From contig FN648619.1 of NCBI GenBank assembly GCA_000310025.1, positions 106,451 through 170,450 on the forward strand: a stretch of 64,000 nucleotides of DNA, read 5' to 3'. Position 1 is the first letter of the stretch; the number at the start of each line of letters is the position of its first letter. This document shows, in pieces, positions 1 through 11,316 of the stretch. The translations under genes and the position numbers were made by a program. The notes beneath the pieces were generated by a model that had not been told where the DNA came from, searched no databases, and worked only from the letters and a program-made list of their open reading frames with translations. This DNA comes from Ectocarpus siliculosus (taxonomy: Eukaryota; Sar; Phaeophyceae; Ectocarpales; Ectocarpaceae).

Positions 1-60
1 ACCCGAAGAAGCTACCCGCCGTAGTAAGTGCAGCGACAGCAGTCGTGGTGTGCGTATGTC

Positions 61-277
61 TACCGCATACGACACAAGACAACGCACCCCCTCGACCGAT
101 TTTCAAAGCTTCATTGCTCCACGACGAGGAGGATGCGTAAACGAAACGATTCGGAGAGCTCTCAACCAGACGGTTTCAACGCCGCCGTTTTCGGCGTTGT
201 GATTGTTTCTGCTGTTGATAAATCGAGATTTGAAAATCGATCCAGGGGGTGTGTTATTTTGTGTCGGACACGATATT
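61..277. mobile_element. MITE-like element, copy 1 (long terminal inverted repeats)
   Basis: The left end (GACACAAGACAACGCACC...) and the right end, read on the opposite strand (GACACAAAATAACACACC...), are inverted copies of each other over about 55 bases. A second copy with the same ends and a similar interior lies at 10368-10595. There is no transposase frame; the ORFs that cross it simply translate the repeat in both directions. It lies upstream of the first recognised TBP-family exon, so probably in an intron. The ends of this copy have diverged and I see no clear target-site duplication. The small size, long inverted ends and second copy point to a non-autonomous DNA element; the superfamily is not established. 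Confidence 0.75.
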
Positions 278-654
278 CCTCGCGTGGAGGTCGATTCTTC
301 AAAAACAAAACCACACGGTCGTTACGGTCGGGAGTTCGACTCTCGGCGAGGCGCATGTTCGTCGGAAGACTTAAGGGAAGGCTGGAGTCCCCTCGCTTGT
401 ATCTAGAGTTCTACCCCCGTGTTGTGAGGTCTTCATTTCGAGGGCCATCGCCGCAGGGTAGGCAAGCAAAGCTGCGAAGGAATCATGGGAGCAACAGAAA
501 CAGAAACTGTAGCGTCCGTCGCAACGCAAGAGTCATTGTCGTCAGCATAGATGAGATCGCCGAGACGCGACACGTTGGGTGTCATTGTCAATTGATACAT
601 AGCGTTTGACCCCCGGCCCGCTGTGTAACGTTACGCGAAACGAACTGCTGACAG

Positions 655-2588
655 GTAATGAGAATACGAGAGCCGCAGGCTACCGGCCTCTTGTTCTCTT
701 CGGGCAAGGTGGTGATCACGGGGGCCGCGGGTGTGGAGGCCGCTCGCGAGGCCGCCCAACGATTCGTCGCCGTCGTGGAGGGCGTAGGACTAAACCCCAC
801 GACCAACCCGAACCAGCTGTAAGTTTAGTGCTGTTGTTAAGGATTTTTTTTTTTTTTCTTTCAGAAACCAAACGAATTTATTTCGCAAGAGTGTGTTTTC
901 GTCCTATTTGTTATGGCGACAGTCCCCCCATTTTTGGTGGTATGACGTGTACTACACTCTACACTCTTCAGTGTATGTAGAGTACTACGCTTTTCATTGT
1001 ATTTTTTGTTCAACGACAACCATCCAGGGTCGCACAGGAGGGAGTAAATACCAGGGTCCGGGATAAATTAGCAATGAATCCATAGTGTTGTATGATGACC
1101 ACCTTGTGTTTCTACGCCCCCCGGAGCAGCATTGTTTCGTATGGCAGGGCGCTTCGTTTCATATGCAGATCATGGGGATTGTCGTACATTTTGTCCGAGA
1201 ATGGAACTTGCACACCACCCCCAAACTGCCGAAAACTCGCTCGTTTCTGGTGTGGGGGGGACGCAGCAGTTGCGTGGGATGGAAGCCTGCCATGCACCCT
1301 TGGAGCCAAGCCTTTTGCAAACCCGGGTTTTGGGGTTTTGTCCAGCGGAGCCCATTAGCGTCGAGCGTGTCGTGTCGTTCCTGGATGGTAGAGTGCTCAA
1401 GTCCGAGCGCGCGTGTGGGGCAGTGGTTGATGAGCTCTCGACCCTGGCGAATGTTTTTGATGGTGGTTTCTCCCCCCCACACGCACACACAGGCGCTTCG
1501 CGGTGCAAAATATGGTGGCTACTTTTGAGGTGGATGCTCCCATAAGCCTTGAGCTCATGGCCTACTGCCAGGCCAGGTGAGAAGGGGCGCGAGACCAAGC
1601 CATCGACTCAACTCCACTTGAACCCGTCTCACCCAAGATTTTTTGCTCATCAATTCTAAGTTCACGCAACAATGACCTGGCTTCTATCTATAATAGCGTC
1701 CTGGGAGTATCACAGTCGCATCGCGAGGCTTCAGCTTTCGCCACTACTGACTGCTGTTGGGGAAAATGCAGGGGTATTCTCAACAAAGAGAACGATTCCA
1801 GAGCTGCTGAATTTGTATGGTGGGTATTTCTGTTCGTTCATTGTGTACCTCAATTTTGGGTTTGGCATTTGACCACGGAAAGCCGTTTCCTTGGCCCTTT
1901 TCGAACAAGAACAATATTGCTCGAAGTGTGTTTGTTGGCGTAGTTCCATTGTGTGCCTTCAATCTGGGTGGGTTTATTGTCATGCGAAAGCTTTGCCTTC
2001 ACGGGGTAGGGGAAAAGGCGGCCCTTGACGGAGAGGTCAAAACGCTCTTGTTCATCGTTGACGACAAAACAACAAGTGATTCAGCTCTCCCTCTCATAAG
2101 ACCCCCGACCCCGCTGTCTGTCTGTACCCTTGTGCAGATGGTGCATGTACGAGCCGGAGCTCTTTCCAGGGTTGATCTACCAGACAGCGCACAGAGGGGT
2201 TGTGGCGCATGTTTTCTCGTCCGGCAGGGTGAGTGGGGGATCTCTGGATAGGATACCTGGGTCTATGCCCCCCCCCCGGTGCCATACTTCATGATTCAAT
2301 ATTTTTCGCTTTTGCATGCACGCGACCGTTGCTATGACTTTCGTGTGTGGAAAGGGGCAACGCGGTGCCTTTTGGGTTTCTGTTGTACTGTGCCCAGATC
2401 TGACAATCTCGACGGGCCATCATATTTTCTCAACAAGGGTTCCCTCTATGCGCTTTTTTTCCGCGACGAATAACAATGACCCGTGACACCAGGTGGTGCT
2501 GACCGGGGGCAAGCAGGAAGACCATCTCAATGAGGCGCTGGTCAGGTTGCTGCCCATCCTTAATCAGTACAGACAGCCGGATGCGTAG
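655..2588 (+). CDS. TATA-binding protein family, 3' part (4 exons, divergent)
   Basis: Exons 655-818, 1493-1576, 2138-2228 and 2493-2588 (stop TAG) join with matching phases at GT-AG introns. They give about 144 residues covering the end of the first TBP repeat and all of the second. Recognisable blocks are VMRIREP and LLFSSGKVVITGA (repeat 1), then FAVQNMVATFEV, YEPELFPGLIY and VFSSGRVVLTGGK (repeat 2). TBP binds the TATA minor groove through this saddle fold and nucleates RNA polymerase initiation complexes. The phenylalanines of FSSG (twice) and ELFPGL are kept, but the segment before the second FSSG (TAHRGVVAHV) and the C-terminal helix differ strongly from ordinary TBP. A divergent paralogue (TBP-like/TRF) is therefore possible. 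The 5' exons lie left of the window or before 655. One possible short exon ends near 423 (EFYPRV then a GTGAGG donor), but this is weak. Confidence 0.85.
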
Positions 2589-5500
2589 CTTGCTACACGG
2601 GGTCACGCGATTCACTTGAAGGGAGGAACGGATTAAACCACTGGGGGCAAGAGAGGCGATATTTCCCGGCGGGAGGTTCAACAGAAACCCGACAATCGAA
2701 CGGCGCCTGACGGACATCTGGTGTACATACGTAACGGTCGAGGTGGTAAAAGTTTGGCGTTGGCACCAACATCCTTCTTTTTCCGTGGTTTGGCCGCCTC
2801 GGTTTTTCGGCGCCGCCGCTTTCCGCGAGCATCAACGACCCAAGCAAACCGCAGCATGCACGAAAGAAGCTAAAGCCTGCGAGAGGGCCGATGTGATGAC
2901 TGCTGAGGCCGGGGGGAGTCAGTTCAATAGGTCATATGGATTTGGGGCTTTGGTGTGACGTAGACTGCTCGTGTTCACGTCATGGAGAATTAGAGGTCGG
3001 TCGATCGAGAGACAGAGAGATAGGGAGGGAGAGAAAACATGAGGCGGTTTGATCGAATTTTTACGAAGTCGTTTGGTGCCAAAGTCCAGGAAACGGGTGC
3101 TTGCAGCAGCTACACTTCCATCATTCAAGTTGTCGTGCGCTCTATCGACAAACCTCGATACAGGGGGGTGCGCCATTGTAGCCGTCGCGTCAAGAACCGA
3201 CTGGCGGAGCTTGGAGGTGTGCCAGGCTGCCGTCGTTTTGGCATCGGCGGTGTAGGCTTACCCACGACAACTATGGCGGATACCCGTACGGAAATTTGGC
3301 GGTTTTAGGCTCAATTGACTCATACCGATTAATGAAGCGGAAGCAAGAATACAATCTGGAAGCATCGAAAATAGCGATCAAGCTTTGTTGTAATAGCCAC
3401 ACTATCACCGCCACATTCAAGGTCCCCTACAACTTGATTTTTTCAGGGGTGCCAGGCATAGGAGTACAGAGGCGAGGAGAGAGGCTATCATGAGGCGATG
3501 TCCTCTTCCTGATGATACGGTGCCCTCTTGCCGATGAACATGGAAAGTGTCTATTTGTGCGCTAGAATTCGTTGTGTACTGACGTATTATGTGGGAAGCA
3601 AGAGCGGGGCGGCCTATTTTACGGCGGCAGAGGTAGGTGCTGTCTTTTTGGAAATCGACGCGGCAGCTCATTGTATCCCCTCTACTCTAACCGCCGAAAA
3701 CTCCTTACCGGCCCATTCCGTTACCGTCTGCAGAACCAACCGTTTAACCCGTTTTCAAGGTTATCGTCCGATATCGTTTCCAACATGAACGAACCGCCTT
3801 TCATCGCGGGAGGATCCGCGGGTGGATCCACTTGTGCACGACGGGATTGTCTGTCACCTGTCACCCACATAAACAAGCGCGGTGAAAGTTCGGCAAAGAG
3901 ACAATATCTGGGAGAATTAAACAAACGTTCAAGCGACGTGGCATATTGTTGTCATATCTAACTGCTGCTGTGTAGAGCGAGTACCCAATGCAGCGAAACG
4001 AACAGCATCAAACAACCCCAGAACCGCGCGCCGGTGTTCGGTTTGGTTGGCAAGTTTGGGGTGGGCGGGGGTACGCACACTCGCGATGCCCCAGCAACCC
4101 ATGAAATGCGATGCATTCATTTCCCGTCTCCCCCTCGGTCTTTTCTCTCTCTTTCTGCCTCTTTTTTTTTTATTGTCATATACCATTGCTTTCTGCTTTG
4201 TTTGGTCCTGCGGTCCCTTGCTTGTTCACTCCATTTCACCGTTCGTGGTCCCTCACCTACCAACTTGGCAGCTATTGCGAGATATTGGCGCATCAGCAAG
4301 GAACTCTCTTTGAGAAGACTTTGGGAAACGGGTACGCTGGTCTGGAGGCAGGCAGACAAGGGAAAAGGGGGGCGAAAATCGAGAACTTATCTGCTTGATT
4401 TTGGGGTCCGCTCCTCTCAAGGCGCGGCGACGAGCAGCGAGCAGAGGGTACGCCGTTGGGGGGAGGCAGGCAGGGGGTTGGAACGAGAGCACAAGAGAGG
4501 GAAGAGACAGGGCGGTTGGCTGGGCGATGCGCAGCAGTGAGAAGAACAAGGTTGGGGGAGGCTTTGCGGGACTCTTTCGGCGGAAAAAGGTGCGAAAATC
4601 AAGTTCTCTCTCCTCCTGCGTTGGTGTTTGTGTGCGTGGCCTCAAATGGCCGTTACTTTTTACCTTTTGCGGATGCAACCAAGCTCTAACAGTGCGCTGG
4701 ACTGGAGCTCCGACTCAGCGATGTGTAGCGCCGTAACTGCGGGTGGAAAGCAAGCCATGGTTCCTTGCCCATCGTTCTACGCGTTGGCTCAAACCGAGGC
4801 TGTTCCCGACATAGACGTGGGTGGAAAATACAGAGCGAGCCAACAAGAGCGTGCCGTCCTCTTTCTTCTGTCTTCTGTAACAAGAATGATGACAAGCCCA
4901 CTTACGGAGCTACTTTCGGATGAGGCAGGCACGGACTTGGCGGGGAGTTTTCGCGCACCTCTCCTCTTTACCACTTCGACAGGTGTCGCGTGCCTTAGTT
5001 GCAAGGACATCGACTCGACCCATCCCCTTGGACGAGAGGATACTGTAGCCACTGCTGTTCAATCCTTTCGCACACAGAAGGCTTTTCGGGCACGTTTTTC
5101 TCTCCCAGATCCCTTGTCATCCGTTTGCTACGTATCTGGGTGCATCATATCATATGGCATGAGAGGCATCTCTGGCTGCAAGTACTCATGATACACGGAA
5201 TGTTGCCTATGGTATACGTACATGTTTTCTCTTTTCTCTCAACTCCACCAACATAGAAGATGTAAATTGTGCTCGTATTGTACGGTTCGCCGACATGTTC
5301 TACATGGTACCAGAGATCGGAACGGTTTTTAATGTGAAGACAACAACAACAACAACAACAACAAATGGATGTTCGATTGTAGAACGGGTGAAGAGAATGT
5401 GCACTAGTCTATTGTACTCCAGCAGAGGGAGGGTGGGCACTTCTTCCTGTGCCACCTTCAGTTAGAAAGCCAAATCAAAAGTACTTCGTGTTTTCATTGT

Positions 5501-7803
5501 TCTCCCATTTTGTTTCCCCAGTCAACCTGCATTTGGGCGATTATATAGACACGTGTGGACGACAGTGTGTATTGCAAGTGTATTGCCAAGGAGGCCGCGG
5601 CCGGATAAATTCGATTTTTGTAAATTCGTGAGGGTTGGCACTACCAGCAGCCCACACACCACGCACAACCGTCGCACGCACCACAAGCGTACGGCACGCG
5701 AAGCGTTCCCCACCATCGTTGCCAAAGAGGACTTCCAGCTACCAGATGTTCCAAAGAACTTTGATGCCAATTTTTGCCACCAGCTTGCGGCGGCAAGAGG
5801 GCTTAGGGCTAAACAACGGCAGAGTAACAGACAGCAGAGGTCGTATGCATTGCACATCGCTTTTTGTATTCTCATCCCGTAACACGCCGATTGTATCGTG
5901 CACATGTTGCTGAGTCAAACCCTCCCTCTATTTTCGCTCGTGCGAAAAAAGGCCTGGAACAAATGGAACAAAGGGCTTTGAAGTCATCCGACAACCAACG
6001 CTGGAAATGAAACCTCGGCAATTTCTGGCCGTACCTCAGAAGACCCTTCACGTTTACTACAGTTACCTCCCACCCTCACGGACCCCAAGCAGAGAGAATA
6101 TATTCGGCAGTGCGAACGAACTTTCGTCTTCCGAAACCAGGTTCGAAACATATGCTCTGCGGGACCCCCGATCATCGACGTCTACGCGGTCGAAAACTAC
6201 GATGATAGGGTGCTAAACACTTCAGAAACCTTTGGGATTACAGAATTCGAAATTTGAAAAGAGGGTGTAGAATCGAAAGTCCGAAGTTCGTGATTGCGGG
6301 GCAAACACCGGTTTGGAATAGTATAGCCTCAGCACGGAGTATGAGCTTCGCGCTGATGTCTGCGGTCATGTCCACAGGCCAACTATTTGCTGTCTTGAAT
6401 GTGAAACCGCTTAGTCGGAGGCACTTTCGCTGCCTGAGAAGTGGGGTGTAGTATGCACACGGAGCTACGTAAGGCATGTGACAACAGTCGGGACGAACAG
6501 GCCAAGCCTGCCTCCGCTCTGGCGGCTAGAGAAGGATGACAAAGCGACCACCGTCGCGGGTGTGGTGCGTACAAGGTGGGAGCTACGCTAGCAGCATCAT
6601 TGGTCATCGGTTGGCGGAACGGCTCTACATGCATGTCGGTGCAGTCTTGAGCCAACATCTCCACAGAGCAGCACACGGATTGATGCTTGTCGCGGAGATA
6701 TCGTTTCTTGGAGTACGAAGCCCCGTTTCGTGAACGACCGGCAACTCAAACCAAGCGGTCTTCGATTGTCAAACGCCAACACGTGGCCTGCGGAGAGGCC
6801 GCGGGCAAGCACTCCGTAGGGATGATTTTTTTTTTTTGCTCTCAATTTGAGCTTTTGGAAACGCAAAAAGATCATGCGAATCCCGGGTTCCTTTCGGGAG
6901 TTCGAAGCCTTTAGGTACCCCCGCCCCACACCGAAATCCGTGTGGTCGCCTGTGGGCCACCTCACAGAGCAACCTCGACCCCAGCGTTAGGAAGGTACGT
7001 AACGACTTTTCTTCGAGCGGTTGCGCGTTTTTTGCGTGTTTCCTGATGTCCGAAGCTGAGCTTGCTAAAGTCGCTCAACAGCACTAGCTATGGCAGAGGT
7101 GACCGTTCAAGGGCTATCTATCTACCTATGGCAGAGGTGGCTGTTCGAGGGCTATCTAGATCAGGTCGTCGACGGCATCATCCACTCTGTCATGAAATAT
7201 GTGTGACACACGTGCCGTATACCGCGTTTCTCTCTCCGCCCTACTGCATAGGCATGATGTTCCTTTTGTGGAGGTCAAACTAGTGGTCTGTCTTGGAACG
7301 AACACCACCGCGCTGCCCTTAGGCTTAAAAAACCGGAAGTGTTTTTTGGTGTCCACCACCGTTCTGCGGTTGGAGTGTGGCATCTTGTTGCTCTCCGCTT
7401 TGTTCCAGGCCTTTTTGTGTTTTGTATGTATAGGATGAATATTCGCCGGACTTTTCGAAGTTTCGCAAACGACACAGCAGTATTGCTTGGTGACAAGACA
7501 AGTTTCGCGTGGTGGCCGCGTGCTATGTACTTAATGACTACAGCAGTTCCGACCTCTCTACCCAGTACCCCCACCTCTCCGTACTGATTTAACGCTTGAC
7601 GCGGTCGATTCACGTGGTCAAAGCAGAGGCTAACTTACCCGAAGAAAGGTGGCAGAATCGAACATAATGGACCCCGACGGTATCACCGACAAATTGACGT
7701 CCGAACCACTGCCTTGTGCTCTCGCGGTACAACATTCCTTCCGTGTCGTCGTCGTGCTCTTTCGCTTTCCTCCCGCTTGGTGAACGCCCCCCAAACCCAT
7801 CAG
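2589..7803. other. Region between TBP-family and Nudix genes, no supported exon
   Basis: It follows the TBP-family stop and precedes the first recognised Nudix exon, both on +. It probably holds the TBP 3' UTR and unlocated 5' exons or UTR of the Nudix gene. ORFs here reach 187 aa on one strand or the other but show no family signature and overlap one another. A frame at 5700-5830 on + has a fairly ordinary amino-acid composition and could be an exon, but I cannot attach it to anything. Small repeats are an AAC microsatellite at 5337-5363 and a two-copy tandem repeat at 7088-7163. Confidence 0.6.
7088..7163. repeat. Two-copy imperfect tandem repeat, 38-bp period
   Basis: The unit starting CTATGGCAGAGGTG at 7088 recurs at 7126 with a few substitutions, each copy followed by GGGCTATCTA. 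It is a simple local duplication in non-coding sequence with no visible function. Confidence 0.7.
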
Positions 7804-10800
7804 AGCCCAACAAACGCTACGGCCTTCGACGTTACCGAGCCCGCGTCCAAGACTCCGAACTTGACTCCCGTGGTCCGGCAAGAGGTGATGGTAGACCCTC
7901 CCACGTCTCGCGAGCTGAAGTACGAGTGCATCAGCGAATCACCGGTAAGTTTTGCTAACCACTCTTTTTGAAACTTTTTATCCTCAACAGACACCTCTGG
8001 TGTGTGGTGGTTTTGGTTCTACACCTGTGGTAGTGGCATGTACCCGGGGGGTTGTGGCTGGGCTTAGCACAGAACGCTATGCTCTGAGGCGGTGCTGCTG
8101 TCTGCCCTTCGCAGTCCCATTGTGCATGTGAAGAACACCCCCCTGATGGGTTTGTTATGACCTGCTGTAGTGAACGTTCCCTCGTAGCATTGGCGAGTTG
8201 TCTGCTGCGATTGTTGGTCAGGCCGGCAGTAGCGCCAGTCTCATTGTCCTTGGGTGAAACCTAGGTATTGCCAAGAACCGGGTTGGTAGTGCATGGGCCT
8301 TCTACGGCAAGCATGGTTGAGGTAGACGGCTGTAGCCTTTGTTTCGGAGACGAATCCGAGACACAAGACATACACGGTACCTGTGTAAGCACTCGATCGC
8401 GCGGGGATTTCGAGAACATGCTCTGCGTTTGTTGCCTCTGGAAGACTTCTCTCTTTTGATTGAAGGGGTGCTGGTTCTCTGCCCTCTCCTCCCCGTTTTG
8501 ACTCGAGATGCCTTCCTCATCACCACCCAAAAGTATGATCGCTCGTCGGCCTGTCGCTTCAGGCATACAAAGGGTGGAGGAGTATTCTCCGACGGAGAAT
8601 CCGGGGGCCGCAGGGCAAGATTCGATCGTATGACGTCATCACCCAGGAGCACCCGTCCGTTCTCGTCTTCACATGGGATACTCAGGTGATTTTGTGGTGT
8701 TGTTCGTGTTGATACTCGCACATCGTTCACTCGACGAACGACACGAGTTGTGTTCTCTACAACCGAGCGTCTTTTTTTTTTTTTACGCTGGTTAAGTTGG
8801 CGAAGTGACTCCATGCAGACTTTTTCGGCTAACCGAATACGTTGAGGGGGTGGGGAGTCCTGACTGAGACTGCTCGGCTCTTGTCATTGCGCCTTGTGGT
8901 GGGCAAAACTCGTGCGGCGGTTGACGTGTGCATTCCCCCCCCCCTGCAACCACAGCGGCTGCTCGTTTAGTTTGTGTGTACAGGGAAGTACAACGTGAAC
9001 GCACCGCAACCACAAGCCGCTGCTCATGCAGTGTTGAGTGCAGACGAACGCACGTGTATGTATCCAAACATGTCGTTACTTGACTATTTTTCTCTCTCTC
9101 TCGTACTGGATATTTGTTCTCCGATGCTGGCTGCTGTTTTGGTTTCGGGGCAGACCAATACGACGACGATATTAAAGGAGTATTACCCGGGGATGAACCG
9201 CCTCATGTACGGCGTCGTGGGCGGCAACTACGAGGCGGATAAGCACACGTCGGCGTTACAGGTGATTGGTTGATTTTTTTTTCATGTTTGCGTGGCTGAT
9301 TGATTTCGTCGATGGTGTGTGAGCTGCAGAGAGAGAGACCTTGCAACAACAGCGGTAGCGGTGTGTCGATGGTGCATGGTTTTTAGGGTAAAAGAGGCAA
9401 TGCACAGAACGAACAAGTATGGCACGAATCGAATCGCGATACGTACGTTGCGGCAGGGTGGAATGGTGGCTACAGGGTAGGGGAGATGGGGGTACTCATT
9501 TCTAGGCAATGCCCTATTGCTGCAAAGACAGGCTCGCGCCAGACGCCCCTCCCCGTTCACACGGGATGGACATTGGACGTTCCACCAGTGAAAGAAAGGG
9601 GGGCACGGAGATGGTTGGATGGGGTCTGGAGGGATGCTATCCCGAGGTCTGGCTACAAGCGAAGATCAGAAAAACCGACGGTTGTGGGGAATGGGCGAGA
9701 TGAAGGAGGAAGCACACCCCCTGGTATTGAACGTGCTCCCCCCTAATCCGCGGAATCGCGGTTTGATCTGGAAGCTCACACCGAGTAGCGGGAGATTTTT
9801 CAGGGCCCCATGTCGGAGGTCGGAGACGATGCTGGTCCATCTTGGAGGGAATTGTAGAGAGTCCAGGGTCCAAGGGTCCTGCCGTACGATACCTATTGGT
9901 ATGTGTTCATCGTCTTCCCGCGTCTCGTGTGCACGGTGGTACTGGTGCGATAGCGTGCTCCCTCAGGGGCATCGCGCACGCATAATTGTATTCGGTACTT
10001 TCCCTCTCCTCTGGTCTCCCTCTCTCGAGTACGTCTCTCATTTCGGGGTGCTCATTTTCACGGCTCCTTCCACTTTCGCCACTGCACACGCACAGGCCGC
10101 CGCCTGCGAGCTGGAGGAGGAGGCGCATCTCCACGAGGGCACATGGTACGCCCTGATGAAGGACGAGAGGACGGTGGCCGGGGCGGGCAAGTACTCGACG
10201 CAGGTATTCTACTCGTACCTCGTCGTCGACCCCGTGGTGAAGGGCACGCCGAGAGGGCTCGACGACGGGGAGTTCATCGAGTACATCCGAGGCGTTTCCC
10301 TGGAAGAGGTGCGAGGGAGTGACGAAGAAAATCTTTGTATACTGTAGTATTTTGGTGTTCATTTCTTGTATACCGTATATGACACAAGATAACACACCCC
10401 CTGGACCAATTTTCAAAGCTCGATTACGCCACGACGAAGAGGATGCATACATGAAACAATACATTTTCGGAAAGCTCTCGACGAGACAGCTTCAATGCCA
10501 CCGTTTTCGGCGCTGTGACTCTTCCTGTTGTTGAGAAATCGAGATTTGAAAATCGGTCCAGGGTGTGTGTTATCTTGTGTCATTTACGCTATACCACTTC
10601 TCTTAAATGTCTTTGTTGCAAGCGCGTCGGGGGTGGGAGTACTGCTCTACGATCCCTGGATGCTGTAAAATCCCTGTCTTGTGCGTGGGTGTATTGTGAG
10701 GTCTCAAATCGCGGTTTGAACGGCATGCCCTTGCTAACGGGCGGGCGGGGATTGGCGGATCTTCTCTGCTACCGTATTCGTCTACAGCTCCGATGCTGTC

Positions 10801-11316
10801 TCTCTCTGTTGTTGTAGTAACCACTTTTTTTTTGTTGTGTCGTTTTATCCACAACGGGGAATTTTTCCTACGTTTTTTCGAGCTACGCGTAGCGCAGCGT
10901 GCACGGCGAACGCCTCGAGGAGCCTTTTCCGGTCAAAACCAGGGGCGAACCTCGCGATAAAGATCAACACCTTGCTCGAGGAAACTGTATCCCTTTCCTA
11001 CGAGCTCAGTTGCTCGGCCGAAAACGGTTGCGGTTCCTGTGGTGAACGACGTACACTATCTATTGGTAAGGCCGTTTATTGTATTTATTTGTACATGTTT
11101 CTTGTGTCGATGTTTTAGTTCTCACCGCCCGCCCCCCCGCCCCGCGTACTTCCTCGTTGGTGTTGCTCCCGGCGGGCCTCCGGTGTTTGTTGCTGCTATC
11201 AACCGCCCGAAAAATAGGTGCGCGCGATGATCCACTCGGGGGACATGAGCGTAACTTCCGGGTTTGCGGCTCTCATGGCCATCGAGAAGCTGCGGGAGCT
11301 GGGACACATTATGTGA
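7804..11316 (+). CDS. Nudix hydrolase family protein (5 exons found, 5' end not located)
   Basis: Exons 7804-7944, 8614-8685, 9154-9261, 10096-10308 and 11218-11316 (stop TGA) are all phase 0 with GT-AG introns. They encode 217 residues. The order fits a Nudix fold: an N-terminal strand region (TPNLTPVVRQEVM), then SYDVITQEHPSVLVFTWDTQ, then LMYGVVGGNYE leading into the Nudix helix AAACELEEEAHL. After that come FYSYLVVDP and a C-terminal helix pair (VSLEEVRAMIHSGDM, ALMAIEKLRELGHIM). Nudix enzymes cleave nucleoside diphosphates linked to another moiety; this subgroup resembles ADP-sugar or ADP-ribose diphosphatases. The metal-binding Glu residues are present (ELEEE), but the usual Arg before them is Cys and the box Gly is His. 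The last intron carries a MITE. The substrate is unknown, and the first exon start (after CATCAG) is the best acceptor rather than a proven one. Confidence 0.78.
10368..10595. mobile_element. MITE-like element, copy 2, inside a Nudix intron
   Basis: The left end TACCGTATATGACACAAGAT matches the right end on the opposite strand (TAGCGTAAATGACACAAGAT), and the match continues through ACACACCCCCTGGACC and the following TTTTCAAA. The element lies between Nudix exons 10096-10308 and 11218-11316. A TA dinucleotide flanks each end, which would suit a TA-target (mariner/Stowaway-like) insertion, but two bases are not proof. It has no coding capacity. Copy 1 is at 61-277. Confidence 0.8.

Noticed and set aside
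331-352. tRNA-like T-arm (GGGAGTTCGACTCTC)
   Set aside because: The stem is offset from a normal T-arm and no anticodon or acceptor arm lies at the right distance.
28-609. 193-aa plus-strand ORF at the left end
   Set aside because: It reads through the MITE; its first third and the antisense ORF at 162-356 are the same inverted repeat translated twice, and it has no domain.
10837-11118. 93-aa ORF between Nudix exons as an extra exon
   Set aside because: The flanking exons (ending VSLEE, starting VRAMIHSGDM) join in phase 0 to a continuous family-typical sequence; the ORF lies in the intron.
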